A stretch of 64,000 nt of DNA from Salinimicrobium sp963709775 (lineage in GTDB: Bacteria > Bacteroidota > Bacteroidia > Flavobacteriales > Flavobacteriaceae), in assembly GCA_963709775.1 (NCBI GenBank), contig CAVPXS010000013.1, forward strand, positions 62,001-126,000, written 5' to 3'. Below the pieces are notes generated by a model. That model ran no database searches. It was not told the DNA's origin and was given only the letters and a program-made list of their open reading frames with translations. Position numbers and translations under genes: made by a program. Below are positions 1-8,870 of this stretch, piece after piece (within the stretch, counting starts at the first letter, position 1; every line of letters starts with the position of its first letter).

Positions 1-717
1 ATAGCTATAATCATTAGTAGCAGGAAGTAATTGGTCCATTTTCTTCCGTGGGAAACTATGCGTGAAAATCTTTCCTTCGGGAGTTTCAAGTTCCAGGGTG
101 ACCGGTTCAGAAAGTTTTCCGCGAGTGAAAAAGAAAGAGTAGAGCCGGGCGTTGAGATCATGAGGAGTGCTCGAATTGATCGATGGGGCAATATGTGTCT
201 CGGTATATTGTTTTACAGGTTGGCCATTGATCTTATGAATTACCGTTCGCGGTTGTAAGAGTTTATATGCCTCCTCTGTACTCTTTAAGCGGGTGATCAC
301 CACCTTACCGTCAAGAAGTTTTGTCTTTATAGGAAGTGTGGCATACATCTCGTCCCAAAGCTCCCTTGGAGCAACAATAAGGGTGTGGCCGTCATTAAGA
401 GGTTTGTAGAACTCCACCAGGACCTTGTAATATTCCTCTTTATTTTTAGTAGCCAAAACCCTGGGAATATAAGCATGATAAATACTGTCCCAATTGACTT
501 GCGGAACAAGATCAAAATTGGCAAAATTATATTTTGCTTCGGCCCAGGCCCTGCTGAGGCCGGCAATCTTGTTTTCGGTAGTCAGGCTGTCTCCAAAAGC
601 CGTTTTCTCGAAGAGATTTTTATAAGTTGATTTATAGGCGACAGTATCAAACTGCTGCTGGGCATTCCCAAAGCCGAAAAACATACAGCTCAACAGGATA
701 AGAATAACTTTTTTCAT
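1..717 (-). CDS. S41-family peptidase, N-terminal part (runs off left edge)
   Basis: The gene starts at an ATG at 717 and reads without a stop through 239 codons to the first base of the window, so the C-terminal catalytic half is missing. It opens with a signal peptide (MKKVILILLS..., cleavage likely after GNAQ). The next region (AWAEAKYNFANFD, residues 58-69) and the motif LNDGHTL (108-113, His111) match the N-terminal part of Bacteroidetes S41 (tail-specific/tricorn-like) peptidases, and a PDZ-like stretch follows. The catalytic Ser/Lys part would lie outside the window. It is likely an exported periplasmic protease. It is divergent from the AlkB-like gene, with about 90 bp between them. 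Confidence 0.75.
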   Translation of the reverse strand, partial: MKKVILILLSCMFFGFGNAQQQFDTVAYKSTYKNLFEKTAFGDSLTTENKIAGLSRAWAEAKYNFANFDLVPQVNWDSIYHAYIPRVLATKNKEEYYKVLVEFYKPLNDGHTLIVAPRELWDEMYATLPIKTKLLDGKVVITRLKSTEEAYKLLQPRTVIHKINGQPVKQYTETHIAPSINSSTPHDLNARLYSFFFTRGKLSEPVTLELETPEGKIFTHSFPRKKMDQLLPATNDYSY

Positions 718-808
718 ATATTTCAATAAAAGTGAATTAAAAATAAGCAAAAGAATCACTCGTTGATGTGTCTCTTCATCTTCCTGAAAAAAATAAATTG
801 AACTGCTC

Positions 809-1405
809 ATGAAACCCATTAATTATCCTCCTAATTTGTTGCCTGCAGACGGGGAGAGCTTTTACTTCGGAAGAATTCTTAGTGAGCAGGAAGAGAAACA
901 ATTCTTTGAGATTTTGCTGAAAGATGTAGAATGGAAGCAGGATGAGGTGATCATCTTCGGAAAAAGGATTGTGACCAAAAGAATGACAGGCTGGTATGGC
1001 GAAAAGGAATTTGAATACACCTACTCTAAAATTACCCGAAAGGCAAAAATCTGGACGCCCGAATTGATTGAACTAAAGAACCTGGTGGAAGAGAAAACGG
1101 GCCTGGAATTTAATTCCTGCCTGCTCAATCTTTATCATACCGGCGAGGAGGGGATGTCCTGGCACAGCGATGCAGAAGCAGAATTGGGAAAACAGCCGGC
1201 AATTGCTTCAGTAAGTCTCGGGGCCCAAAGAAGATTTGTTCTAAAGCACAAATCTTCCGCAGAAAAAGTAGAACTTCAGCTGGAACCGGGAAGCTTGCTG
1301 CTCATGGCAGGAGAAACTCAGAAATACTGGTTGCACAGCCTTCCGAAGTCAAAGAAAATAAAGGAGCCAAGGATCAACCTCACTTTCAGAAACATTAAAA
1401 AATAG
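809..1405 (+). CDS. AlkB-like 2OG-Fe(II) dioxygenase (DNA alkylation repair)
   Basis: The 198-residue protein has the size and motifs of AlkB-type Fe(II)/2-oxoglutarate dioxygenases, which oxidatively demethylate 1-meA and 3-meC in DNA or RNA. Visible are the HxD iron ligands in WHSD (His119, Asp121), the distal His in WLHSLP (His176), and the RINLTFR end (Arg188, Arg194) that binds 2-oxoglutarate and substrate. There is no signal peptide, so it is cytoplasmic. The stop overlaps the end of the convergent glutaminase gene by 11 bp. Whether the substrate is DNA or RNA is not shown by sequence. Confidence 0.88.
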   Translation: MKPINYPPNLLPADGESFYFGRILSEQEEKQFFEILLKDVEWKQDEVIIFGKRIVTKRMTGWYGEKEFEYTYSKITRKAKIWTPELIELKNLVEEKTGLEFNSCLLNLYHTGEEGMSWHSDAEAELGKQPAIASVSLGAQRRFVLKHKSSAEKVELQLEPGSLLLMAGETQKYWLHSLPKSKKIKEPRINLTFRNIKK

Positions 1406-2324
1406 AAAATCCTGTGAGGGTGGTGAGTCGCTCGAGAGATGCCATGCCCAAAGCCGAATTTCCTTTAGGGTTAAGCGGCGGACTCCATACAGCCACTGCA
1501 AACCTGTCGGGGTGAACAGCAACAATACCACCACCTACACCACTTTTTCCAGGGAGGCCTACTTCAAAACTAAATTCCCCTGCCTCATCGTAAAATCCGC
1601 AGGTTTGCATAAGTGCATTCACCCTTTTCACCTGTCTGCCGGTGAGAAACTCCCTTTCCGACCCTATAGTTGTTCCGTTATTGGCAAAAATAATAAACGC
1701 ATTAGCCAGCTCTTTACAGGACATGGCGATGGAGCACTGGTGAAAGTAAAAATCCAGGACTTCCTCCACATCATTCTCAATATTCCCAAAAGATTTCAGA
1801 TAATTGACAATGGCGTAATTGCGATAACCTTCAGACTGCTCGGAAGCTGCCACTACGGGATCAAAATCAATTTCCTGATTTCCTGTGATCTCGCGTAAGA
1901 ACGTAAGTAAAGCAGCTTTGGCATTGCTAAACGAAGACACCAAAACATCGGCTACTACAAGTGCACCAGCATTGATAAAAGGATTCCTGGGGATACCCGA
2001 ATCATTTTCCAGTTGCGAAAGTGAATTAAAGGGGTCGCCCGAAGGTTCTACGCCTACACGGTTCCACAATTTGTCACCCATCGCCTTCATAGCAAGGGAA
2101 AGTGTAAAAACCTTGGAAATTGACTGTATCGAAAAACGTTCCTGACTGTCCCCAAATCTGTAATTGTTTCCCTCCAGGTCATAAAGGTGCATACCGTATT
2201 TTGTTGACGGTACTTTAGCCAGTTCGGGGATGTATGATGCCACCTTGCCCGATCTTGGCTGGTCTATATATTCCTGGTTGATCTGGTTAAGGATCTTTTG
2301 GTAATCTACGTTATGTGAGGTCAT
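1395..2324 (-). CDS. glsA: Glutaminase A
   Basis: Glutaminase hydrolyses L-glutamine to glutamate and ammonia. The 309-residue length fits the serine-dependent, beta-lactamase-fold glutaminase family. Family motifs include FSIQSISKVFTL near residue 65 (the catalytic S-x-x-K), NPFINAGALV, the EGYRNYAIVNYLKSF stretch, and GKSGVGGGIVAV near the C terminus. The start lies inside the end of the upstream pepE gene (14 bp overlap), so the two are probably cotranscribed. It is cytoplasmic with no signal peptide. Confidence 0.93.
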   Translation of the reverse strand: MTSHNVDYQKILNQINQEYIDQPRSGKVASYIPELAKVPSTKYGMHLYDLEGNNYRFGDSQERFSIQSISKVFTLSLAMKAMGDKLWNRVGVEPSGDPFNSLSQLENDSGIPRNPFINAGALVVADVLVSSFSNAKAALLTFLREITGNQEIDFDPVVAASEQSEGYRNYAIVNYLKSFGNIENDVEEVLDFYFHQCSIAMSCKELANAFIIFANNGTTIGSEREFLTGRQVKRVNALMQTCGFYDEAGEFSFEVGLPGKSGVGGGIVAVHPDRFAVAVWSPPLNPKGNSALGMASLERLTTLTGFSIF

Positions 2325-3018
2325 TTAACAGGGTTTCCGGTTCTACTTCAAATGGTTCTTGATTTGCTTCAAAAACACGGGCCGTGAGGCTTCCTTTTAA
2401 TCTTATGTCCTTTCCTTTAACTTCCAGCCAGCTCCCCTCGCGGAGACCTACAACAGGCGGAGTATTATGACGATGGAATTCCTTTATGCGAGTCTCCCTG
2501 GTCTCTCCCTTATGGGTGGATTTAGGATCTGGATCCAGGTAATGCGGATTGATATTGAATGGCACCAGCCCCAGTGCATTAAAAGAGGGAGGATATACAA
2601 TAGGCATATCATTTGTTGTTTTTATAGTAAGACCGGCAATGTTAGTGCCTGCACTTGTTCCCAGGTAAGGAGTGCCATTGTTCAGGGTTTCTTTTAGAAC
2701 AGGGAGCAGGTCATTTCTATAAAGTTGTTGGACAAGGAGGAAGGTGTTTCCTCCACCGGTAAATATCCCTTCAGCATTTTTTACAGCTTCATGAGGGGAA
2801 TCATATTCATGTATGCCTTTGATCTGCAGGCCTGCTTTTTCAAAGGCTTTTTGTGCTGTGGCAGTATAATCGTCATGTGAAATTCCGCCGGGACGGGCAT
2901 AGGGAATAAAGAGGATTGTATTACAGTTAGAAAAATGCCTTTTTAGAAGGGGTATTAAATATTCAAGATATTCCTGACTGTGCAAGGTGGAAGTACTGGC
3001 AAGAATTAAGTTTTTCAT
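2311..3018 (-). CDS. pepE: Dipeptidase E (peptidase S51)
   Basis: PepE cleaves N-terminal aspartyl dipeptides (Asp-Xaa). The 235-residue protein carries the S51 nucleophile motif YLGTSAGTNIAG (Ser122), the preceding GGGNTFLL loop, and NPHYLD with a probable catalytic His around residue 158. No signal peptide is present. The first gene of a two-gene unit with glsA; both release free acidic amino acids, which suggests a shared catabolic role (inference). Confidence 0.9.
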   Translation of the reverse strand: MKNLILASTSTLHSQEYLEYLIPLLKRHFSNCNTILFIPYARPGGISHDDYTATAQKAFEKAGLQIKGIHEYDSPHEAVKNAEGIFTGGGNTFLLVQQLYRNDLLPVLKETLNNGTPYLGTSAGTNIAGLTIKTTNDMPIVYPPSFNALGLVPFNINPHYLDPDPKSTHKGETRETRIKEFHRHNTPPVVGLREGSWLEVKGKDIRLKGSLTARVFEANQEPFEVEPETLLNDLT

Positions 3019-3273
3019 GCGGTTTTATTAGCAGTTTGTGTAAAATTAAGAAATATGCCAGAGGCAGATTCTAAAATTTGGCCAATTCTCTCTCCGCGAG
3101 TTCAAAGTTTAATTTCCGGTCAACAGATTTCATGAAAACTGCAACCCGGGATTTCAATTTTGAGCATTGAAACTTCTTTTCCTGTAGCTGTTTCCATAAC
3201 CTTTAACTAAAGTTTAGTCGGTAATTAGATTTTTATAAAGATTAGATTTTGTTCCTTTAAGAAAAGCATAATT

Positions 3274-4062
3274 ATGAAACCCCTTTTATCTTATTTTATA
3301 TTCTTCATTTCCCTCACCGTTTTTGCCCAGGACCGGGTACAAATAGATGGAAAAGTCACTCCGCCAATGGGAGAGAGTCCCGAAGGGATTACTGTATTTA
3401 ACCGGACAGGAAAAAGTTTGACCGTGGTTAATGAAGAAGGAAATTTCTCTATGAGAGTAACTGCCGGAGATACCCTGCAGTTTTCTGCGATTCAATTTCA
3501 GGATTTTTCGGTTGTTGTGGATGAGGGTGTGGTTAACAACAGGCAGCTTAATGTTTTTGTTTCTGAAGCGGTGAACACCCTTCCGGAAGTAGTGGTTTCA
3601 CCTTACGATCTTTCCGGAAATGTACAGGTAGATGTCAGGATCATCCCCGTAGTGGAGGCAGAGCTTCCCACAAAATCTGCAGCCAAAATTAATCCTTACG
3701 AAAACACTTTTCGTCCCGATTCCCTGGTTTCTCCCCCAAATGCTGCCATGCGCAGCGGAATGATCTACGATGGGATGAACTTCGCAAATATCTTCAGGAA
3801 TATTTTTTCTTCTCGTGATGTAATGACAACAGTAGGAGGTGAGGAAGATATTGATGACGAGATCCTTCAGTTACACGAAGATGAATTTTTCAAAGAACAG
3901 CTAAACATTCCGCAGGAGAATATTCGTGAGTTTATTTATTTTGCTGAAGACAATGGCTTGACCCGCCAAATGCTGAAGCCGGAAAATGAAATGGAACTAA
4001 TCGAATTTCTGGTAGCACAAAGCCAGAAATATAAGCTGCGCAAAGCTGAAAGTGAACGTTAA
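3274..4062 (+). CDS. Secreted carboxypeptidase-regulatory-like domain protein (paralogue 1)
   Basis: A 262-residue exported protein. A signal peptide (MKPLLSYFIFFISLTVFAQ) is followed at about 20-110 by a beta-sandwich like the carboxypeptidase D regulatory domain (CarboxypepD_reg-like) found at the N terminus of TonB-dependent receptors: IDGKV...GITVFNRTGKSLTVVNEEGNFSM, then GDTLQFSAIQF and a V(V)VSPYDL segment. No receptor barrel follows; the rest is a helical, acidic region without a recognised motif. It is paralogous to the next gene along its whole length (same PxDLxGN motif and similar C-terminal helix). Function unknown, possibly an outer-membrane or periplasmic accessory protein. Confidence 0.65.
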   Translation: MKPLLSYFIFFISLTVFAQDRVQIDGKVTPPMGESPEGITVFNRTGKSLTVVNEEGNFSMRVTAGDTLQFSAIQFQDFSVVVDEGVVNNRQLNVFVSEAVNTLPEVVVSPYDLSGNVQVDVRIIPVVEAELPTKSAAKINPYENTFRPDSLVSPPNAAMRSGMIYDGMNFANIFRNIFSSRDVMTTVGGEEDIDDEILQLHEDEFFKEQLNIPQENIREFIYFAEDNGLTRQMLKPENEMELIEFLVAQSQKYKLRKAESER

Positions 4063-4189
4063 TAATTATCTTTATAAAGCTCTAAATTTTATTCTCATTT
4101 TGCCATTTTTGAAAGGTTATATCAAGATTACCGATAAAAATTTCACCTAATCACTGCAATTATTTTTAATTTTTGGCGTTCTTTGAGAC

Positions 4190-4993
4190 ATGAAGCACCT
4201 GCTACTCCTCTGCTTTTTGTTCTTTTCAATTACCACCATGGCCCAAACTCTTGGAGAGGTTGAGATCAATGGTAGTATCACAGTTCCTGCCGAAGCTGAT
4301 GCTGAGGGAATAACCATTTATAATAAGAATACAGGTAAAGGAAGTGTCTCCAGTAAAAATGGAGAATTTGCTATTTCCGTAAGTTTGAATGATTCCCTTT
4401 ATTTTTCGGCTTTACAGTACAGCGACCTCCTGGTGGTGGTAGATGAGAATATTATTAAGACCAGAAGCCTTCACGTAGAAATCACCGAAAATATCAATGA
4501 ACTGGCCGAGGTGGTGATAAGGCCGCATGATCTCACAGGTAATCTCACCGCCGATCTTAAAAATATTCCTGTTCAACAACTTGATCTGCCCACATGGTCG
4601 GCTGCCGAAATTAATAATATGGATTTTGCTTTTGCTCCCGATGGACAATCTGGGGTGTCCAATGCCGCCATGGGTGGAGGCGGTGGTAAATATGGTTTTC
4701 AACCCAAAAAGATCATTGGAGGATTGGTTGATATTTTAGCGCCCACTTCGGGTTCTAAGGCAGTAGATCCATTAAGGAAAAAAGCCTCTTTTATCATGCT
4801 GGAAAGGGAGCTAACGAGCCGCTATGATCCAGAATTCTTCTTGGAAGTGTTACAAATTGAGAGGGAAAAGATATCAGAGTATATTGCTTTTTTAAGCGAG
4901 CAGGGAGTGGCGCAGGTTCTTTTGCAAAAGGAAAACGAATTGCAGCTGCTCGACCTTATGGTGCTTCAGAGCGTTGACTACCGCCAAAGATAG
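4190..4993 (+). CDS. Secreted carboxypeptidase-regulatory-like domain protein (paralogue 2)
   Basis: This 267-residue protein is a tandem paralogue of the preceding gene. It has a signal peptide (MKHLLLLCFLFFSITTMAQ), a CarboxypepD_reg-like fold (EINGSITVPAEADAEGITIYN... NGEFAISVSLNDSLYFSALQY), the RPHDLTGNL motif and a helical C-terminal region (YDPEFFLEVLQIEREKI). A glycine-rich patch (MGGGGGKYGF) lies around residues 161-170. The 128-bp gap to the upstream copy shows no clear terminator. No catalytic motif is visible and no function is assigned. Confidence 0.62.
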   Translation: MKHLLLLCFLFFSITTMAQTLGEVEINGSITVPAEADAEGITIYNKNTGKGSVSSKNGEFAISVSLNDSLYFSALQYSDLLVVVDENIIKTRSLHVEITENINELAEVVIRPHDLTGNLTADLKNIPVQQLDLPTWSAAEINNMDFAFAPDGQSGVSNAAMGGGGGKYGFQPKKIIGGLVDILAPTSGSKAVDPLRKKASFIMLERELTSRYDPEFFLEVLQIEREKISEYIAFLSEQGVAQVLLQKENELQLLDLMVLQSVDYRQR

Positions 4994-5190
4994 GCAGCAT
5001 CACCTGTTTTGGAATTTTTCCTGTACACGAGCGAGAACCATTTCTTCAATCTTAAAACACTTATTCCCGCGAAGAAAGATATAGTTTTCTTAGAATTCTT
5101 ATGCATTAACCGGGGAGTCTTGACTTCATAAGTTATTATTTTACAGTTATTTAGTGGTATATTTAATTCTAGATCTTAATTAAAGGCTTT

Positions 5191-7152
5191 TTGATCCCTG
5201 TAAAATATATTGGTCTGTTGTTTGGCTTTGCAGTACTTCTTAGCCATTCTGCCTATGGACAGATTTTTGATTTTAGCAAACCCGATCCATACCAGAAGGT
5301 ATTTGTAGAAACCGACGATTTTGATGCTTCCTATTTGCAGGTTCTGGAAGAGGCGCTTCCGAAGCTTGAACAGGATACCCTTAAATTTGAGGTTTTAAAT
5401 GACCTGGCTTATTACTGGCATACCAGAAATCTTATCACTGCCCTGGAATTTACAGAAAGAGGACTGGCAATTACAAAGGAAAAGAAAAACCTTTTGTGGC
5501 ATGGAAGATTTCAAATCACCCAGGGAGCAATTTTGTTACGCCAGGAAAAACTCGATGCTGCCGAAGCAGTTCTTAGAGAGGCCGAAGCAAAGGTAACAGA
5601 AAGTGACCTTGCTTTTTTAAACACACAATTAGGCTATGTATATGAGCGCAGGGGACTAATTGGTCGGGCGGCAGATTATGCCATGGAAACCTTACGACTG
5701 GGGGAAAAACTTAATGACAAAAAGGCTATAGGAATTGCCTACAGCGACCTGAGTAACCTGTTCTGGAAACAGGGAAAATATGAGGAAGGCCTGGAGTATG
5801 GCCTAAGATCCCTTTCTTTTTTTGAATCAAGAGGGATCAATGATCTGGATTATGATTTTACGGTATATATAGTTGGAAATAACTACTTAAGCCTTAAGCA
5901 GTATGATAAGGCCATGGAGTATTATCTACGTTCCATAGAAATAGGGGAGCGTTATGGATTCTATAATAATTTAAGTGATGTATATATCTCTCTGGTAGAT
6001 CTATACGTTTTTTTGAATGAGTTCAAAAAAGCTGAAGAAGCCGGCGAAAATGCTGTTAAATATGCTTACCTCCTTGATAATGCCTTTATGCTCATGCGCT
6101 CCTATCTTTCTGTGGGAGAGTTGCAGATCCAAAACAAAAATTATCCTGCGGCCATAAAAAACATTCAGAAATCTATTGAAGTTGCCACACCAAATTTTGG
6201 AGATAGCTTCTTCTTAAGCAAGGCATATCATAGCCTGGGAATAGCTTATGCCGAATATAACCGGTTTAAAGAGGCCTATGAAGCCTTTTCTAAATATGAT
6301 TCTTTAAACAGCCTTGTATTTACTGCTGAGGCTGATCAAAGGATCTCTCAACTTCAAACGGAATTTAATGTAGCACAAAAAGAAAATACTATCCAATTAC
6401 AAGAGACCCGGCTTTTGCGACAAAGAACAACTCAAAATTTTATCATCTTTATTGTCGGCCTTCTGTTGGTAATCTTATTGATTCTATGGGTGAGTTTCAC
6501 CAATAACCGAAAGAAAAATTTACTTCTGAAGAAACAGAATCTCGAAAAGGAATTTCTGTTAAAGGAGATCCATCACAGGGTAAAAAACAACCTGGAAGTA
6601 GTGACCAGCCTCCTGGCCCTTCAAACTGCTCAAACAAAAAATCCTGAAATAGCAAGCGCCATGAAGGAAAGCCAGAACAGGGTGTTTTCTATGAGTATCA
6701 TTCACCAGCGCTTATACCAGGAAAACCACCTGTCTACCATTGAGATGAAAGATTATTTTTACCACCTTGGCAACCACATTCTGGATTCGTTTGGGGAAGA
6801 GAAACGTATAAAGATCAATTATGAAATGTCCGAACTGCATTTGGATGTAGATACTGCTGTGCCTTTAGGATTAATAGTGAATGAGCTGTTGACCAACAGC
6901 CTCAAATATGCTTTCCCGAATAAACAACCGGGAGAGATCACCATTAATTTAATAAAGAAACCTAATAAAGATATTCAACTAATCGTCAAAGACAATGGAA
7001 AAGGTTACACAGAAGATGAACCTGTAAAAGGGACAGGCTTTGGGAAAAAACTTATCGACCTGCTCACCCAACAGCTGGACGGAACTTTGCAGGTGTTCCA
7101 TACTTCGGGTACTGAATACTTTTTTAATTTTAGATTACCAGGGGTCTCCTGA
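5191..7152 (+). CDS. TPR-containing sensor histidine kinase (HisKA_2 type)
   Basis: The 653-residue protein has a signal peptide or anchor (1-24), TPR-like helical repeats from about 40 to 390, one membrane helix (NFIIFIVGLLLVILLILWVSF, about 413-433), then a HisKA_2/HWE-like phosphoacceptor region LLKEIHHRVKNNLEVVTSLLALQ with His461/462, and a HATPase_c domain (GLIVNELLTNSLKYAFPN, then DNGKGY and GTGFGKKLIDLL). Such kinases in Bacteroidetes usually pair with LytTR response regulators; the nearest is at 11221-11967 on the other strand. The start is a TTG giving a plausible signal sequence; no better ATG precedes it. Confidence 0.86.
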   Translation: MIPVKYIGLLFGFAVLLSHSAYGQIFDFSKPDPYQKVFVETDDFDASYLQVLEEALPKLEQDTLKFEVLNDLAYYWHTRNLITALEFTERGLAITKEKKNLLWHGRFQITQGAILLRQEKLDAAEAVLREAEAKVTESDLAFLNTQLGYVYERRGLIGRAADYAMETLRLGEKLNDKKAIGIAYSDLSNLFWKQGKYEEGLEYGLRSLSFFESRGINDLDYDFTVYIVGNNYLSLKQYDKAMEYYLRSIEIGERYGFYNNLSDVYISLVDLYVFLNEFKKAEEAGENAVKYAYLLDNAFMLMRSYLSVGELQIQNKNYPAAIKNIQKSIEVATPNFGDSFFLSKAYHSLGIAYAEYNRFKEAYEAFSKYDSLNSLVFTAEADQRISQLQTEFNVAQKENTIQLQETRLLRQRTTQNFIIFIVGLLLVILLILWVSFTNNRKKNLLLKKQNLEKEFLLKEIHHRVKNNLEVVTSLLALQTAQTKNPEIASAMKESQNRVFSMSIIHQRLYQENHLSTIEMKDYFYHLGNHILDSFGEEKRIKINYEMSELHLDVDTAVPLGLIVNELLTNSLKYAFPNKQPGEITINLIKKPNKDIQLIVKDNGKGYTEDEPVKGTGFGKKLIDLLTQQLDGTLQVFHTSGTEYFFNFRLPGVS

Positions 7153-7195
7153 ATTTCAGGCTGCCGTTAGAACCTTCTATTAAAGAAAAAAATAA

Positions 7196-7223
7196 AGCTT
7201 CCGGAGTTTTAATTCCGGAAGCT
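7196..7223 (-). terminator. Hairpin terminator of the minus-strand gene at 7232
   Basis: A perfect 10-bp stem (AGCTTCCGGA with TCCGGAAGCT) around an 8-base loop lies 8 bp beyond the stop of the minus-strand gene. On that strand it is followed by TTTATTTTTTT, the usual layout of an intrinsic terminator. It sits between convergent genes. Confidence 0.75.
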
Positions 7224-7231
7224 GTTAGAGA

Positions 7232-8419
7232 TCAAAAATTTCTTCCGCAGTAGAGAACGGAATCCTCGGGAGAGTAACTTACACAATGCTCATAGATTTT
7301 TCCTTCCCGCCATTTATCTCCATCGAGCTGGCGATTCTTCAGCTTTTTTGCAATTAGAAGAGCGATCTTTTTATCTTCTGAAGCTACCTTGACATGTTGT
7401 ATCTTTTTGTCTTTAGAAATAGAAAAGAAAACTGTCAGGTTATCTCCTTCATCAATCGTCACATTGGAACTTTTTAGCAAAAATTCTATTTCCGGAGAAA
7501 AGGAGTCCAGATCATAAAGTTTTGAGTTGGAAGTGGCATAGTAAGGAGCCCTCAATGCTTCATTAAGTTGCTTGGTATCTGCATATTGTTGAAATGCACT
7601 AATTTTTCCATTTTTTAAAGTCCAGAGGTGAGCTGCCTGCGCATTATAAGATTCACCATTCTGCTTCACTTTAGCATTATACCGCAGGGTCGCAAGAATT
7701 TGGTTGTTATTCATTTCATGGAGCTTAATATCCTGCAGATTGAAATATTCGTGTTCTGCCCCTATACGGGCAAAGACGCCATTCAGGATAGCTTCTGGTC
7801 CAATATATGGGTTACCTTTAGCATAAATATTGCCTTCGGCTTCATTCCAAATAATTTCGGGATCCATACCCTCCAGAACCTTAGGAATATCACCTTCAGC
7901 AAAAGCCTTGTACAGGTTATCGATCACCTTGATGTTATTAGGGTCAGACACGAGACCTATTTGTTTCAAAAAGGTCATATTGTCCACAAAATCCTGCTCC
8001 CGCGCAATTTTCCCATTCTTCATTTTCACAAGAGTGACGCCATCTATATCTACCTGTTTTCCTGTGGCAGGAATTCCGAAGAAGTTCCCCGTATGTGTTC
8101 CTTTAAAATTCCAGTGTTTAACAATGTTATCCCCGTGTCCAAAAGCCTGGGTGATGGTAAAGGAAATATTTGAAAAACCACTAAGATAATTTTGGTAATA
8201 TTCTTTAAAGGCATCAATACCTACAACAGCTTCGGGTTCAAGCGGAATGGTGATTTCTGCATCGAAATATTTATCGTTTATAAGGTCGATTTGACCCTTG
8301 TTAGTAATGTTATCCCATAACTGGATATACATTTGAAGATCTTTATCCATGTTGCTTTGTTGAGCAAATGTGCCTGTACTTATAAAGGCCAGAACGAATA
8401 TTAAGATTAAATTTTTCAT
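7232..8419 (-). CDS. Secreted protein with two SnoaL/NTF2-like domains
   Basis: A 395-residue exported protein (signal peptide MKNLILIFVLAFISTGTFAQ). It contains two consecutive NTF2/SnoaL-like folds: residues about 25-155 (DLQMYIQLWDNITNKGQIDLIN ... GIPATGKQVDIDGVTLVKMKNGKIAREQDFVD), typical of ester-cyclase-like proteins, and about 160-290 (IDNLYKAFAEGDIPKVLEGMDPEIIWNEAEG). A C-terminal region of about 100 residues with cysteines is unassigned. SnoaL-like folds bind small hydrophobic molecules, but no substrate can be inferred. It is the last gene of the minus-strand block at 7.2-12 kb. Confidence 0.7.
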   Translation of the reverse strand: MKNLILIFVLAFISTGTFAQQSNMDKDLQMYIQLWDNITNKGQIDLINDKYFDAEITIPLEPEAVVGIDAFKEYYQNYLSGFSNISFTITQAFGHGDNIVKHWNFKGTHTGNFFGIPATGKQVDIDGVTLVKMKNGKIAREQDFVDNMTFLKQIGLVSDPNNIKVIDNLYKAFAEGDIPKVLEGMDPEIIWNEAEGNIYAKGNPYIGPEAILNGVFARIGAEHEYFNLQDIKLHEMNNNQILATLRYNAKVKQNGESYNAQAAHLWTLKNGKISAFQQYADTKQLNEALRAPYYATSNSKLYDLDSFSPEIEFLLKSSNVTIDEGDNLTVFFSISKDKKIQHVKVASEDKKIALLIAKKLKNRQLDGDKWREGKIYEHCVSYSPEDSVLYCGRNF

Positions 8420-8870
8420 GATTCATAATTTTAGTCAACGAATTATTTCTGTTTCATTTCGGCTCTAATGAGGCGAATAAGGTTCTACTCATAAGCTTAT
8501 CAGAAGAATGCGATGCTTATTGAGTATTGAAGATGGCTGCGGAAAAGTGAAAAGTGCCAGGTTCCAACTGCCTTTAAAGGGCAATCTTCATATTCCTGAA
8601 GTTTTGGTATAGGGAATATGTAGTGCACTACGACCAGTGATGATGGAGAGGCTCAGGTTTACCGGGAGAAAGACTCAGGACCGGCAGTTTTACCTGTTCA
8701 ATTTCACCTTTAAATTTGTAATCTTTGGTGTGGTTACAGCGTCTGGTTCAGCTATTTGATCGTATATTTTTTATGCAAAAGTTTCTGTGGTAATTGTTAA
8801 GCTGAACATTTTCTTCTAGTTGTCAGTTTTCCAATTAAAATTAAAATTGCTTTCATGTATTAAGAATTTA
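8420..8870. other. Intergenic gap, nothing recognised
   Basis: About 450 bp between two minus-strand genes. I see no convincing ORF, RNA or repeat. It should hold the promoter of the SnoaL-like gene and the 3' end signals of the epimerase gene. Confidence 0.4.
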
